From assembly GCF_017315725.1 (NCBI RefSeq), contig NZ_JAFLRG010000001.1, positions 3,038,001 through 3,102,000 on the forward strand: a stretch of DNA of 64,000 nt, in the 5' to 3' direction. Below the pieces are notes generated by a model that saw nothing but the letters and a program-made list of their open reading frames with translations, was not told where the DNA came from and did no database searches. The stretch is from Trinickia acidisoli (GTDB lineage: Bacteria; Pseudomonadota; Gammaproteobacteria; Burkholderiales; Burkholderiaceae). A program made the translations under genes and the position numbers. Below, one piece after another: positions 26,569 through 38,296 of the stretch (positions are counted from its first letter, which is position 1; each line of letters opens with the position of its first letter).

Positions 26569-28884
26569 TCAATCGAGCGCGGGCCGCAATGCCGTTATCT
26601 TCAAACGCGCGTCGGGCGCACGCCCGCGACGGGCACGCTTGCCGACGTGCGGCGCGAGTGCGGCGCCGGCAAGCAGCGCCTCTTGCGGCTTGCCCGCGCG
26701 GCCCACGCCGAGCAGCACGACGCCGGCCGGCCCGATCGCCAGCGCCTGCGTGAGCTTTTCACCCTCATCGAGCCCCATCAGGATGATGCCGCGCCCGCCG
26801 GCCGCGAGCGTCTTCATCTCGTCGAGGCCGAACACGGCAAGCCGCCCCGTGCTCGACAAACAGGCCACTTGCGTCGCTTGCGGCAGCACCGGCATCGGGG
26901 CCAGCGGCTGCGCGCCGTCGTCGATCGTCATGAACGATTTGCCGGCCTTGACGCGGCTCACCATGTCGCCGACGCGCGCGACGAATCCATAGCCGTTGCT
27001 CGACCCGAGCAGCAACGGCTGCTCGACGTTCGCGGCATAGTAATGCATCAGATGCGTTCCCGCTTCGAGGTCGACGAGCGAAGTGACCGGAGCGCCGTCG
27101 CCCCGGCCGCCCGGCAGCATCGACACGAGGACCGAATAGACGCGGCCTTTGCTGCCCCAAGCGATGAGCATGTCGGGCGTACGACACTGGAACGCGGCGT
27201 AGAGGCCATCGCCGTCCTTGAACGTGAAACTGCCGACGTCGAGCCCGTGGCCCTTGAGCGCACGCACCCAGCCGCGCTGCGAAACAACGACCGTCACCGG
27301 CTCGTCCACGACGCGCGCCTCGAACGTCGCGCGCTTCTCCTGCTGGATCAACGTGCGACGTTCGTCGCCGTACTGCTTCGCATCGCCTTCAATTTCCTTG
27401 ACGATCTGGCGCTTCATCGTCGATTCGTTCGCGAGCAGCTCTTCGAGCTTGGACTTCTCGTCGCGCAACGCTTCGAGCTCCTTCTCGATCTTGATCTTCT
27501 CGAGCCGAGCAAGCTGGCGCAGCCGGATGTCGAGAATGTCGTCGGCTTGCCGTTCGCTCAAGCCGAACGCACTCATCAGCGCGGCCTTCGGCTCGTCCGA
27601 TTCGCGGATGATGCGAATGACCTCGTCGATATTGAGGAAGACGATCATCCGGCCTTCGAGGATGTGGATCCGATCGTCGACCTTCGTCAGCCGGTGGCGC
27701 GTGCGCCGCGTGACCGTGGCGAAGCGAAAGCCGATCCACTCGCCCAGGATCTCGACGATGCCCTTTTGCCGCGGCCGTCCGTCAGCGCCGATCATCACCA
27801 GATTGAGCGCCGCGTTCGATTCGAGACTCGTATGAGCGAGCAGCGAGTGGACGAACTCGGTCTGATCGATGCGGCTCGACTTGGGCTCGAATACGATGCG
27901 CACGGGCGCGTCCTTGCCCGACTCGTCGCGCACGGCATCGAGCAGCCCCAGCAGCGTTTGCTTGGTCTGTAGCTGCTCCGGCGTCAGCGACTTCTTGCCG
28001 AGCTTGATCTTCGGATTCGTGAGCTCCTCGATTTCCTCGAGCACCTTCTGGGCCGACGTGCCCGGCGGCAGCTCGTTCACGACGAGTTGCCACTGGCCGC
28101 GCGCGAGATCTTCGATCTTCCAGCGCGCCCGCACCTTCAGGCTGCCGCGCCCCGTCTCGTAGGCAGCGGCGATCTCGGCCGAACTCGAGATGATCTGGCC
28201 GCCCCCGGGGAAGTCGGGGCCAGGGATAATCTCCATCAACTCCGCGTGCGTGATCTTCGGATGCCGGATCATCGCGACGGCCGCCGCTGCGACTTCACGC
28301 AGATTGTGCGAAGGGATTTCCGTCGCCAAACCAACCGCGATCCCCGACGCCCCGTTGAGCAACAGGAACGGCAAGCGCGCGGGCAGCAACTTCGGCTCTT
28401 GGAACGAGCCGTCGTAATTCGGCGCGAAATCGACGGTGCCCTCGTTGATCTCGTCGAGCAACAGCTTCGCGATCGGCGTCAGACGCGCTTCGGTGTATCG
28501 CATCGCCGCCGCACCGTCGCCATCGCGCGAGCCGAAATTACCCTGGCCGTCGATGAGCGGATAACGCATCGCGAAGTCTTGCGCTAGGCGCACGAGCGCG
28601 TCATAGGCCGACTGATCGCCGTGCGGATGGTATTTGCCGAGGACGTCGCCGACGACGCGGGCCGACTTCACGGGCTTCGCATCGGCGGAAAGGCCCATCT
28701 CGTTCATGGCGAACAGAATGCGGCGCTGCACGGGCTTTTGTCCGTCGCTGACGTCGGGCAGTGCGCGGCCCTTGACGACGCTGACGGCATAGTCGAGGTA
28801 GGCGCGCTCCGCGTAATGGCCGAGCGTCAGCGACTCGCCGTCGGGCGCGGCAGGCGGTGCGAACAAGTCGTCTTGTTGATCCAT
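26569..28884 (-). CDS. parC: DNA topoisomerase IV subunit A
   Basis: A 771-residue type IIA topoisomerase subunit that breaks and rejoins DNA to unlink daughter chromosomes. The catalytic Tyr130 lies in [11 protein letters not shown]. The quinolone-determining region reads [11 protein letters not shown], putting Gln91 and Asp95 where E. coli ParC has Ser80 and Glu84. The C-terminal beta-pinwheel repeats (for example [12 protein letters not shown]) are present. It follows parE by 74 bases on the same strand. Confidence 0.95.
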   Translation of the reverse strand: MDQQDDLFAPPAAPDGESLTLGHYAERAYLDYAVSVVKGRALPDVSDGQKPVQRRILFAMNEMGLSADAKPVKSARVVGDVLGKYHPHGDQSAYDALVRLAQDFAMRYPLIDGQGNFGSRDGDGAAAMRYTEARLTPIAKLLLDEINEGTVDFAPNYDGSFQEPKLLPARLPFLLLNGASGIAVGLATEIPSHNLREVAAAAVAMIRHPKITHAELMEIIPGPDFPGGGQIISSSAEIAAAYETGRGSLKVRARWKIEDLARGQWQLVVNELPPGTSAQKVLEEIEELTNPKIKLGKKSLTPEQLQTKQTLLGLLDAVRDESGKDAPVRIVFEPKSSRIDQTEFVHSLLAHTSLESNAALNLVMIGADGRPRQKGIVEILGEWIGFRFATVTRRTRHRLTKVDDRIHILEGRMIVFLNIDEVIRIIRESDEPKAALMSAFGLSERQADDILDIRLRQLARLEKIKIEKELEALRDEKSKLEELLANESTMKRQIVKEIEGDAKQYGDERRTLIQQEKRATFEARVVDEPVTVVVSQRGWVRALKGHGLDVGSFTFKDGDGLYAAFQCRTPDMLIAWGSKGRVYSVLVSMLPGGRGDGAPVTSLVDLEAGTHLMHYYAANVEQPLLLGSSNGYGFVARVGDMVSRVKAGKSFMTIDDGAQPLAPMPVLPQATQVACLSSTGRLAVFGLDEMKTLAAGGRGIILMGLDEGEKLTQALAIGPAGVVLLGVGRAGKPQEALLAGAALAPHVGKRARRGRAPDARLKITALRPALD

Positions 28885-28958
28885 CGAGAATAATGTCCGT
28901 GTTCAGAAGACTGGAGACGTAGCATGCGCCTCAGCGCATTGGCTTCAGCGCACTTGCC

Positions 28959-30944
28959 TCAAATATCGGCTTCGACTTCGTTGCCTTTCTCTTCGAGCCA
29001 ACTGCGGCGCGCCGCCGCTTCGCCCTTGCCCATCAGCATCGTCATGCGCGAAACCGTGCCCTCGTATTCGAGTTCGCCGAGCTCGACCGGCATGAGCCGA
29101 CGCGTGTCGGGGTTCATCGTCGTATCCCATAGCTGCTCGGCGCTCATCTCGCCGAGCCCTTTGAAACGGCTGATCGACCACTGCGTTTCGCGCACACCGT
29201 CCTTGCGCAGCTTGTCGAGTATCGCCTCGAGTTCGCCTTCATCGAGCGCGTAGAGTTTTTGCGCGGGCTTCTTGCCGCGCGCGGGCGCATCGACGCGAAA
29301 CAGCGGCGGCCGCGCGACATACACATGCTTGCGTTCGATCAATTGCGGAAAATGCTTGAAGAACAGCGTCAGCAAGAGCACTTGAATGTGCGCGCCGTCG
29401 ACGTCCGCATCCGACAAGATGCAAATCTTGCCGTAGCGCAAATTCGACAGATCGACGCTGTCGTCGGGATTATGCGGATCGACGCCGATCGCCACCGAGA
29501 TGTCGTGCACCTCGTTGTTCGCGAACAGCCGGTCACGCTCCGTCTCCCACGTATTGAGCACCTTGCCGCGCAGCGGCAGGATCGCCTGGAATTCTTTGTC
29601 ACGGCCCATCTTGGCCGAGCCGCCCGCCGAATCGCCTTCGACGAGAAACAGCTCGTTGCGCGAGATGTCGGTCGATTCGCAATCGGTCAGCTTGCCCGGC
29701 AACACGGCGACGCCCGAACTCTTGCGCTTTTCGACTTTCTGGCCCGCCCGCGTGCGCGCCTGAGCCTGTTTGATGACGAGCTCGGCGAGTTTCTTGCCGT
29801 GCTCGACGTGCTGATTGAGCCAAAGCTCGAGCGCGGGACGCGTGAACGACGAGATGAGCTTGACGGCGTCGCGGCTGTTCAGCCGCTCCTTGATCTGCCC
29901 TTGGAATTGCGGATCGAGGACCTTCGCCGACAGCACGAACGACACGCGTGCGAAGACATCTTCGGCAAGCAGCTTCACGCCCTTGGGCTGCAGATTGTGC
30001 AACTCGACGAAACTCTTGACCGCTTGAAAGAGCCCGTCGCGCAAGCCCGACTCGTGCGTGCCCCCTGCCGGCGTCGGAATGAGGTTCACGTAGGATTCGC
30101 GCTGAAGCGGCCCTTCCTCGCTCCACGCGACGACCCACGCGGCGCCCTCGCCTTCGGCGAACGCGTCCTCGTTCGTGCGCGCGCTGTCCGCGTAGCGTTC
30201 GCCCTCGAATAGCGGAATCAACAGCTCGCTGCCCGCCATGCCCTCGAGCAAATAACCGCGCAAGCCGTCTTCGTATTTCCAGCTTTGGCGCTCGCCCGTC
30301 TTTTCGTTGACTAGCACGACCTCCACGCCGGGCAGCAGCACGGCCTTCGAGCGCAAGAGCCGCTGCAGTTCGCCGAGCGGCAGGTTCGCCGAGTCGAAGT
30401 ACTTCGGGTCGGGCTGCGCCGTTACTCGCGTGCCCGTGCGCTTCTCGCCCCGCTCGACGGCCCGCACCACCAGCGGACGCACGACGTCGCCGTGCGCGAA
30501 GCCGATTTGGGCCACCTTGCCCTCGCGCCAGACCGTGACATCGAGCCGCGACGACAACGCGTTCGTGACCGACACGCCCACCCCGTGCAGACCGCCCGAG
30601 AACGTGTACGCCCCGCCGGCGGCCTTATCGAACTTGCCGCCCGCGTGCAGGCGCGTATAGACGATTTCGATGACGGGCACGCCTTCGTCGGGATGCAGGC
30701 CGAACGGAATGCCGCGCCCGTCGTCGTCGACGGAGACCGATTGATCGGCATGCAGCGTGACCGTGATCTGCCGGCCATGGCCGCCGAGCGCTTCGTCGGA
30801 CGCGTTGTCGATGACTTCTTGGATGACGTGCAGCGGATTTTCGGTGCGCGTGTACATGCCCGGCCGCTGCTTGACCGGCTCGAGCCCTTTGAGCACCTTG
30901 ATCGACGCCTCGCTGTATGCGGCGCTTGGCTTTTTCGTGGACAT
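28959..30944 (-). CDS. parE: DNA topoisomerase IV subunit B
   Basis: A 661-residue ATPase subunit of topoisomerase IV. The GHKL ATPase site (EVIDNASDEALGGHG, DDGRGIPFGLHPDEG, GGLHGVGVSVTNALS) is followed by the transducer and TOPRIM domain (LVEGDSAGGSAKMGRD, with DADVDGAHI) and a C-terminal segment ending in EADI. The ParE rather than GyrB assignment rests on length and the parC neighbour. ATG 30944 (MSTKKPSAAYSEA) is preferred to 30995. Confidence 0.95.
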   Translation of the reverse strand: MSTKKPSAAYSEASIKVLKGLEPVKQRPGMYTRTENPLHVIQEVIDNASDEALGGHGRQITVTLHADQSVSVDDDGRGIPFGLHPDEGVPVIEIVYTRLHAGGKFDKAAGGAYTFSGGLHGVGVSVTNALSSRLDVTVWREGKVAQIGFAHGDVVRPLVVRAVERGEKRTGTRVTAQPDPKYFDSANLPLGELQRLLRSKAVLLPGVEVVLVNEKTGERQSWKYEDGLRGYLLEGMAGSELLIPLFEGERYADSARTNEDAFAEGEGAAWVVAWSEEGPLQRESYVNLIPTPAGGTHESGLRDGLFQAVKSFVELHNLQPKGVKLLAEDVFARVSFVLSAKVLDPQFQGQIKERLNSRDAVKLISSFTRPALELWLNQHVEHGKKLAELVIKQAQARTRAGQKVEKRKSSGVAVLPGKLTDCESTDISRNELFLVEGDSAGGSAKMGRDKEFQAILPLRGKVLNTWETERDRLFANNEVHDISVAIGVDPHNPDDSVDLSNLRYGKICILSDADVDGAHIQVLLLTLFFKHFPQLIERKHVYVARPPLFRVDAPARGKKPAQKLYALDEGELEAILDKLRKDGVRETQWSISRFKGLGEMSAEQLWDTTMNPDTRRLMPVELGELEYEGTVSRMTMLMGKGEAAARRSWLEEKGNEVEADI

Positions 30945-31149
30945 GGTCTCGTGTAGGTCGTTGTCCACAGCGCGTGTGGATATCCGCGTGGACAAAGCGT
31001 TGAAAATTCAAAAAAAGCGAATCGAAACAACGAGAGCGGCCAGCGTGCCCGCAAAGCGAGCGCGGCCGGCGGCGCTCGATGGGGGCCCGCCATAGTCGCG
31101 GCGTATTTTACTGGTTTCGTTTCCCGGGGCAATTGGCGGGATGGCCAGC

Positions 31150-33087
<1,938 letters not shown>

Positions 33088-33307
33088 GAAGGAGGGGGCC
33101 TGCGAAAAAATCGAAGCGCTCATTGTACCGGGCGCGACGCAAGAGCCGGCGTGTGTTGGCCGTTCGGTATATTCGGTACAATCGCGCCCTGCGCGGCGCC
33201 GACCGAACAAATGTCATCGAGAGTGCGACGATTCGCCCGCCGCCTGAGCGCCCGCGGCACGCGGCGCTAGCGTAGTTATTTTTTGGGACGAATTAGGGTA
33301 GGACGCC

Positions 33308-33490
33308 GTGAGCGACGTTATCGAGTACAAAAGTTGGGTTTGCGTAATTTGCGGTTGGATTTACAACGAAGAGGAAGGGCTGCCGGATGAGGGCATCGCG
33401 GCGGGTACGCGTTTCGCCGACATCCCCGATGATTGGCGCTGCCCGCTGTGCGACGTGACGAAGGACGAGTTCGCCATCGTCGAGTTCTGA
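33308..33490 (+). CDS. Rubredoxin
   Basis: A 60-residue rubredoxin. Two cysteine pairs (CVICG at 12-16 and CPLCD at 45-49) bind one iron atom, with the aromatic core residues YNEEEGLPDEG and DDWRCP. It is a small cytosolic electron carrier, often for alkane hydroxylases or oxidative-stress reductases; no such partner is adjacent. The start is GTG. It lies 115 bases before the tRNA gene. Confidence 0.92.
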   Translation: MSDVIEYKSWVCVICGWIYNEEEGLPDEGIAAGTRFADIPDDWRCPLCDVTKDEFAIVEF

Positions 33491-33554
33491 ACCTCGGAAA
33501 CGGCCGCGCGGGCCGTCGGTCTCGCGATCGCATCGGCAGGGGCGCGGCCTTTGA

Positions 33555-33560
33555 TATACT
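33555..33560 (+). promoter_or_regulatory. Candidate -10 box of the tRNA-Arg gene
   Basis: TATACT lies 46 bases before the tRNA 5' end in an A+T-rich pocket within GC-rich sequence. No good -35 hexamer is visible at 16-18 bases. Confidence 0.35.
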
Positions 33561-33605
33561 CTGCGCGCGTCGGCGCATCCGGGCTCACCGCCCCGGAAAC
33601 GGAAT

Positions 33606-33680
33606 CTCCCCGTAGTTCAATGGATAGAACAAGTGCCTCCTAAGCGCTAGATACAGGTTCGATTCCTGTCGGGGGGACCA
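33606..33680 (+). tRNA. tRNA-Arg (anticodon CCT)
   Basis: A 75-base cloverleaf drawn by hand: acceptor CTCCCCG/CGGGGGG (one G-U pair), D stem GTTC/GAAC, anticodon stem AGTGC/GCGCT with loop CTCCTAA (anticodon CCT, reads AGG), T stem ACAGG/CCTGT with TTCGATT loop, and encoded CCA at 33678-33680. Its 3' end is the insertion point of the downstream integrase element. Confidence 0.95.
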
Positions 33681-33718
33681 CAGAAGACTCAAACGGCCAC
33701 AACGTTTTACCAGACAAT

Positions 33719-33748
33719 CCCCGCCCAGCCTAGCTCGCGGGGTTTTTT
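33719..33748 (+). terminator. Rho-independent terminator after tRNA-Arg
   Basis: Stem CCCCGC (33719-33724) / GCGGGG (33737-33742) with a 12-base loop, followed directly by six T. It ends the tRNA transcript before the integrase region. Confidence 0.8.
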
Positions 33749-33783
33749 ATTGCCAAGTTTGCCAAGGTTTCGCCATTGACAGC

Positions 33784-33844
33784 GGGGGTATCCCGGGGGT
33801 ATTTCTAGGGGTACCGAGACATACCCCTCTTGGAGATACCCCCC
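33784..33844. repeat. Left arm-type repeats of the island
   Basis: Three direct GGGGTA-type motifs (GGGGGTA at 33784-33790 and 33795-33801, AGGGGTA at 33807-33813) and two inverted ones (starts near 33822 and 33837) sit immediately before the integrase start codon. The same heptamer recurs twice near the right end. They are likely integrase arm sites or AlpA-like regulator sites, and their position would also allow control of int. Confidence 0.6.
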
Positions 33845-33846
33845 AA

Positions 33847-35067
33847 ATGCCGCTGACCGATACCGCAATCAAGAACGCGAAGGCCGCCGACAAGCCAATC
33901 AAGATGTTCGACGGCGGCGGGCTGTTCCTCCTCGTCAATCCGGCTGGTCAGAGATACTGGCGGCTGAAATACCGGTTTGACGGCAAGGAGAAGTTGCTCG
34001 CGATAGGTGTGTATCCTGAGACGGGTCTAGCGGCGGCACGTAAGAGACGCGACGAAGCCCGCGAGCTACTGGCGGCTGGCACAGACCCCGGCGAGGCGAA
34101 GAAGGAGGCGAAGCGGCAACGCGCACTGAGCGCGGCAAACTCTTTCGAGGCCGTGGCGCGAGAATGGTTTGAGGGGCAGCGCGGCGGATGGACGGCGGGC
34201 TACGCCGACAAGGTTATTGCGTCGCTAGAGGGTGACGTGTTCCCTACCCTTGGAGCGCGCCCTATCGCTGAGATCGAGGCGCACCACCTGGTGGACATTC
34301 TGCGGACGGTCGAGGCGCGGGGTGTTCGTGAAACGGCGAAGCGCATCCTACAGCGCAGCCGTGCGGTGTTTCAGTACGGGATTATGACCGGACGATGCGC
34401 GCGCAACCCGGCAAGCGATGTTGATGCGGCTGTCATCCTGAAAAAAGGGCCGGGAGTACAGCATATGGCCCGCGTGAAGGCGCTGGAGTTACCACAACTG
34501 ATGCGCGACATTGCCGGATATGGCGGCGACCTCGTAACCCGTCTGGCGCTTGAATTCATGGCTGTCACGTTCGTGCGTACCGCCGAACTGATCGGCGCGA
34601 AGTGGGACGAGATCAACGCCGAGGCCGCCGAGTGGCGCATCCCCGCCGAGCGCATGAAGATGAAAACCCCACACATCGTCCCATTGAGCCGCCAGGCACT
34701 CGCCATTCTGGAGCAGCTACACACAATCAACGGCAGCCGGGAATTCGTTTTCCGCAGTCCGCAAGGTCGGGGGCCAATCTCGAATAACACGATGCTCTAC
34801 GCTCTTTACCGGATGGGCTACAAGTCACGGATGACCGGGCACGGGTTCCGGGGACTGGCCGCTACGGCTTTGCGCGAGATGGGCTACTCGCGTGACATTG
34901 TTGAGGTTCAACTCGCACACGTCGAGCGCAACCAGGTGACAGCAGCATACGTCCATGCGGAATATCTGCCAGAGCGTCGCCAGATGATGCAGCATTGGTC
35001 GGACTTCGTTGACGCCGCTCGGTCAGGGGCGAAGGTCGTTGCTGGCAAGTTTGGCGCGGCTGCTTGA
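33847..35067 (+). CDS. int: P4-type tyrosine integrase
   Basis: A 406-residue tyrosine recombinase with an N-terminal DUF4102 arm-binding domain (LTDTAIKNAKAADKPIKMFDGGGLFLLVNP, KEKLLAIGVYPETGLAAAR), a core-binding domain, and a catalytic domain: Arg in FVRTAEL, HGFRGLAATAL (His-x-x-Arg), LAHVERN, and the nucleophile Tyr in TAAYVHAEYLPERR. It catalyses integration and excision at the tRNA-Arg 3' end. The ATG falls right after the last repeat; a ribosome-binding site is weak (GGAG 17 bases upstream). Confidence 0.95.
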   Translation: MPLTDTAIKNAKAADKPIKMFDGGGLFLLVNPAGQRYWRLKYRFDGKEKLLAIGVYPETGLAAARKRRDEARELLAAGTDPGEAKKEAKRQRALSAANSFEAVAREWFEGQRGGWTAGYADKVIASLEGDVFPTLGARPIAEIEAHHLVDILRTVEARGVRETAKRILQRSRAVFQYGIMTGRCARNPASDVDAAVILKKGPGVQHMARVKALELPQLMRDIAGYGGDLVTRLALEFMAVTFVRTAELIGAKWDEINAEAAEWRIPAERMKMKTPHIVPLSRQALAILEQLHTINGSREFVFRSPQGRGPISNNTMLYALYRMGYKSRMTGHGFRGLAATALREMGYSRDIVEVQLAHVERNQVTAAYVHAEYLPERRQMMQHWSDFVDAARSGAKVVAGKFGAAA

Positions 35068-35079
35068 GCAAGAGGGACG

Positions 35080-35517
35080 ATGAAAAACCTTCTCGCTCTG
35101 CTAGCGCAGGGGTGGATTACGGAGCTCGCGCCAGAGATCAGGGACGCAGCTTGGACGCTGGTGCAAAGCGGGGTTAGTCCAATCGAGCTAAGAAAACTAC
35201 TCGTTCGCGCAAGATTACTTCAGCCATTACCGCCCGGCAGAAAGAAACTAGCCGAGCGCTCCCCCCAAAGGAAGCGAGGCAGGCCGCGCCGTTCTCAACG
35301 ATTGCTTGGATTTCTCGCGCGTGTTCATTCACAGGCGGAGACGTACAGGCGAGAGCATCCAAATGCTACGTGGAGGGATGCCTGCGACGCTATCGTGACT
35401 GAATATGCAAAGAGTAAAAACCTGTCTGTAATTCAGACTACGAAAAGTCTTTCTCCCCTCCTTTACAAAGACCTCGCACGTTACCGCGCTCAGATGCGCG
35501 ATCCAAAAAACAACTGA
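35080..35517 (+). CDS. Hypothetical island protein
   Basis: A 145-residue basic protein that I do not recognise. The N-terminal helical part (LAPEIRDAAWTLVQSGVSPIELRKLL) is followed by a Lys/Arg-rich linker (RKKLAERSPQRKRGRPRRSQ) and a second helical part (ATWRDACDAIVTEYAKSKNLS). The RGRPRR patch resembles an AT-hook, so nucleic-acid binding is possible. It starts 12 bases after int with GAGGG ahead of the ATG, so it is probably co-transcribed with int. Confidence 0.6.
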   Translation: MKNLLALLAQGWITELAPEIRDAAWTLVQSGVSPIELRKLLVRARLLQPLPPGRKKLAERSPQRKRGRPRRSQRLLGFLARVHSQAETYRREHPNATWRDACDAIVTEYAKSKNLSVIQTTKSLSPLLYKDLARYRAQMRDPKNN

Positions 35518-35604
35518 AATCGCGATCTCAATTTTCCGGATTTTTTGGCACGCGACCGCAACTAGATTTGTCGCCATGTTCCACAACCCTTCGAAAGGTT
35601 ATCC

Positions 35605-35862
35605 ATGGCGAAGCAAACAACAACCGCGCAACCGAGCGGCGGCGCTCATTCCTCTCCTAAGTCCCTCCCGCTGGACGGCTACACGCGCTGGAACGACCTG
35701 CGCAATCTAGTGCCGGGCAGCCGCGAATGGGTGCGCCTGCGTGAGAAGGAGGGCCGCTTTCCGAAACGAGTTCGTCTCTCGCAGCGCTGTTCTGCTTGGC
35801 CCAATCGCGAGCTGCATCGATGGTTCGCCGATCCGGCAGGCTATCGCGCGGAGTCGGTATGA
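35605..35862 (+). CDS. AlpA-like regulator
   Basis: An 85-residue protein with a short winged-helix core: GYTRWNDLRNLVPGSREWVRLREKEGRFPKRVRLS, then WPNRELHRWFADPAGYR, as in AlpA/excisionase-like regulators of P4-type elements. These activate int or act as recombination directionality factors. The first 22 residues are unstructured (Thr/Ser/Gln-rich). Its stop overlaps the next start (ATGA), placing it at the head of a coupled replication operon. Confidence 0.75.
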   Translation: MAKQTTTAQPSGGAHSSPKSLPLDGYTRWNDLRNLVPGSREWVRLREKEGRFPKRVRLSQRCSAWPNRELHRWFADPAGYRAESV

Positions 35863-36143
35863 GTGAATCCCGTTTTCGGCGTGACCGCTTGCCGCCCGTC
35901 TTTGAGGTGTTGGCGCTGCTGTCCATTAAGGCCGGCAAGCCGAACGGATCGGGCTATGCACAGGTGCGTTGCCCGATCCACGGCGAGACCAATCCGAGCC
36001 TGAGCATTCACCTTGAGCGCGGAAACTGGCGTTGCTTCGCTTGCGGCGAGGCCGGCGGCGATGCACTCGAGCTCTACCGCCGTGCACGTGGCCTGACCTT
36101 CACCCAGGCGGCGCGCGATTTTGGCGCATGGGAGGGCCGATGA
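35859..36143 (+). CDS. CHC2 zinc-finger primase-type protein
   Basis: A 94-residue protein that is essentially the zinc-binding domain of DnaG-like primases: CPIHGETNPSLSIH, then WRCFACGEAGGDALEL, giving a Cys-x2-His plus Cys-x2-Cys set. In most phages this domain is fused to the primase; here it is a separate polypeptide. It overlaps both its upstream AlpA-like gene and the downstream TOPRIM/DUF3987 gene by four bases (ATGA), so the three are translationally coupled. Predicted to recognise template DNA for island replication. Confidence 0.8.
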   Translation: MSESRFRRDRLPPVFEVLALLSIKAGKPNGSGYAQVRCPIHGETNPSLSIHLERGNWRCFACGEAGGDALELYRRARGLTFTQAARDFGAWEGR

Positions 36144-38296
36144 ATACGGCAATCGAGGAACGCACTTTGACGGATGACGATTACCGGAAGGCGGCGCGCG
36201 AACTGTTCGCGTTCAAGATCAAGGAAGGCTTTGCGCCGGTCGGGCTGCACCTGTACCGCTCCGCTGATGGCGCTGTGATCTACGCCCGGGTACGGATGCA
36301 CAAGACTGACGCGACGAAAGACAAGGGCCGGGACAAGCTGATTCGCCCATTCTGGCATGACGGCACCCGCTGGACGCACGGCGAGCCGTCGCAACCGGGC
36401 GGAAAGCTGCTGTATGGCCTGCGCGATGTTTCGGCGTTTTCTGAGGCTTCCGTAGTCCTCACGGAGGGCGAGCAGAAGGCAGAGGCGCTCACGAAGATCG
36501 GGGCCGGCCGTTTCGTTGGCGTCACGTCGGGCGCGGCATCGAGCGCTGGCGCTGCTGACTGGCAACCGCTGGCGGGCCGTCGCGTGCTGGTTTGGCCGGA
36601 TCATGACGCACCCGGCGCGAAGTATGCCGACGAGGCGACGGCTAAGCTGGAGGCGATCGGATGCACGCTGGAGCGGCTGGACGTGGCTGCTATGGCCTTG
36701 CCCGAAAAAGGCGACGTTATGGACTGGCTGGAGCAGTTCAAAGCCACGCACGACCGGATGCCGACCGCTGATGATGTGCTGGCATTGCCGAAGGTCGGGC
36801 AAGCGGATAACGGGCCGTCTGATGGGTGGCCTGATCCCCAACCGCTGACCGAGACGACCGAGCCGCTGGAATACCCAGTAGAAAGCCTGCCACCCTGCAT
36901 CCGCGCCGCCGTGGATGAGGTATGCGGGTTTGTGCAGGCTCCCTTGCCTCTGGTGGCGTCGTCGGCAATTGCGGCGCTGTCTCTGGCGATTCAGGCGCAC
37001 GCCGACGTGAAGCGTGCCGAACGCCTGACCGGGCCTGTCGGGCTTTTCATGCTGACCATCGCGGACAGCGGCGAGCGCAAATCGACGTGCGACGGATTCT
37101 TTACGCGGGCGATTCGCGATTACGAAGCCGAGCAGGCGGAGGCATACAAGCCAGTCCAGAAAGACCACCAGGCAGACATGGCCGCATGGGAGGCGAAGTA
37201 CAACGGCCTGAAGGAGAAAATCAAGGGCGAAGCGAAGGCGCGCAAGCCAACGACAGGGCTGGAATCCGAGCTACGCGATCTGGAGCATGATAAACCGGAG
37301 CCGCCGAAGGTTCCACGCCTGATCTATGCGGACGTGACGCCGGAAGCGCTCGCTTTCTCGCTTGGCAAGCAATGGCCGTCGGGTGGCGTGGTTTCCGCCG
37401 AGGCCGGGATCGTGTTCGGATCGCACGGCATGGGTTCCGATAGCGTGATGCGCAATCTGGCGACGCTCAATCAGCTTTGGGACGGCAACATGCTACAGAT
37501 TGACCGGCGCACGTCCGAATCATTCGCGGTTCGCGGGGCACGCCTGACGGTCGCATTGCAGGTGCAGGAGGCCACCATCCGCAGCTTCTTTGACAAGTCC
37601 GGGACGCTGGCGCGCGGGACGGGCTTTCTTGCCCGGTTCCTTATGGCGTGGCCCGAATCGACGCAAGGCTATCGACCGTTCCGCGAAGCGCCGGAGCACT
37701 GGCCGCACATGGCAACGTTCAATCAGCGCATCGCGGAGATTCTGAGCCAGCCTGTGCCGATGGATGACAGCGGCAATCTCGCGCCGCTGATGCTCACGCT
37801 ATCTCCTGAAGCAAAAGCCGCATGGATCGGGTTTCACGATGCCGTAGAAGCCCAGCTACGGGCCGGTGGAGACCTACATGACGTTCGCGACGTGGCGAGC
37901 AAGTCCGCAGACAACGCGGCGCGGCTGGCGGCGCTGTTCCACGTATTCAGCGGCGCTACCGGGCCGGTCGCTGTGGAGTCGTTCGAAAGTGCAGCGAGCA
38001 TCGTTGCATGGCACTTGAGCGAGTCGAAGCGGTTCTTTAGCGAGCTTGCGCTACCCGACGACCTGGCAGACGCCGCACGGCTCGATGCATGGCTGATCGA
38101 CCATTGCCGGACAGAGCACACGCAGACGGTTAGCAAACGCAACGCTCAACGGCTCGGACCATTGCGCAGACCGGACCCTTTGAGCGCGGCATTGCGAACG
38201 CTGGAGGATATGGACCGCCTGCGTGTTGAGCGGATCGGTAAGCAAATCGTGATTCACGTCAACCCTGCATTGCTTGCAACCGGAGGCACGAAATGA
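36140..38296 (+). CDS. TOPRIM and DUF3987 replication protein
   Basis: A 718-residue protein. The N-terminal part has a TOPRIM-like domain (Glu in VVLTEGEQKAEAL, then VLVWPDHDAPG giving the DxD pair), as in primases. The larger part is a DUF3987 domain with a P-loop-like IADSGERKST and a Lys/Glu-rich coiled-coil segment around residues 340-395. Together with the preceding CHC2 protein it looks like the split equivalent of the P4 alpha primase-helicase. Overlaps of four bases at both ends. Enzymatic activity is inferred. Confidence 0.8.
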   Translation: MNTAIEERTLTDDDYRKAARELFAFKIKEGFAPVGLHLYRSADGAVIYARVRMHKTDATKDKGRDKLIRPFWHDGTRWTHGEPSQPGGKLLYGLRDVSAFSEASVVLTEGEQKAEALTKIGAGRFVGVTSGAASSAGAADWQPLAGRRVLVWPDHDAPGAKYADEATAKLEAIGCTLERLDVAAMALPEKGDVMDWLEQFKATHDRMPTADDVLALPKVGQADNGPSDGWPDPQPLTETTEPLEYPVESLPPCIRAAVDEVCGFVQAPLPLVASSAIAALSLAIQAHADVKRAERLTGPVGLFMLTIADSGERKSTCDGFFTRAIRDYEAEQAEAYKPVQKDHQADMAAWEAKYNGLKEKIKGEAKARKPTTGLESELRDLEHDKPEPPKVPRLIYADVTPEALAFSLGKQWPSGGVVSAEAGIVFGSHGMGSDSVMRNLATLNQLWDGNMLQIDRRTSESFAVRGARLTVALQVQEATIRSFFDKSGTLARGTGFLARFLMAWPESTQGYRPFREAPEHWPHMATFNQRIAEILSQPVPMDDSGNLAPLMLTLSPEAKAAWIGFHDAVEAQLRAGGDLHDVRDVASKSADNAARLAALFHVFSGATGPVAVESFESAASIVAWHLSESKRFFSELALPDDLADAARLDAWLIDHCRTEHTQTVSKRNAQRLGPLRRPDPLSAALRTLEDMDRLRVERIGKQIVIHVNPALLATGGTK

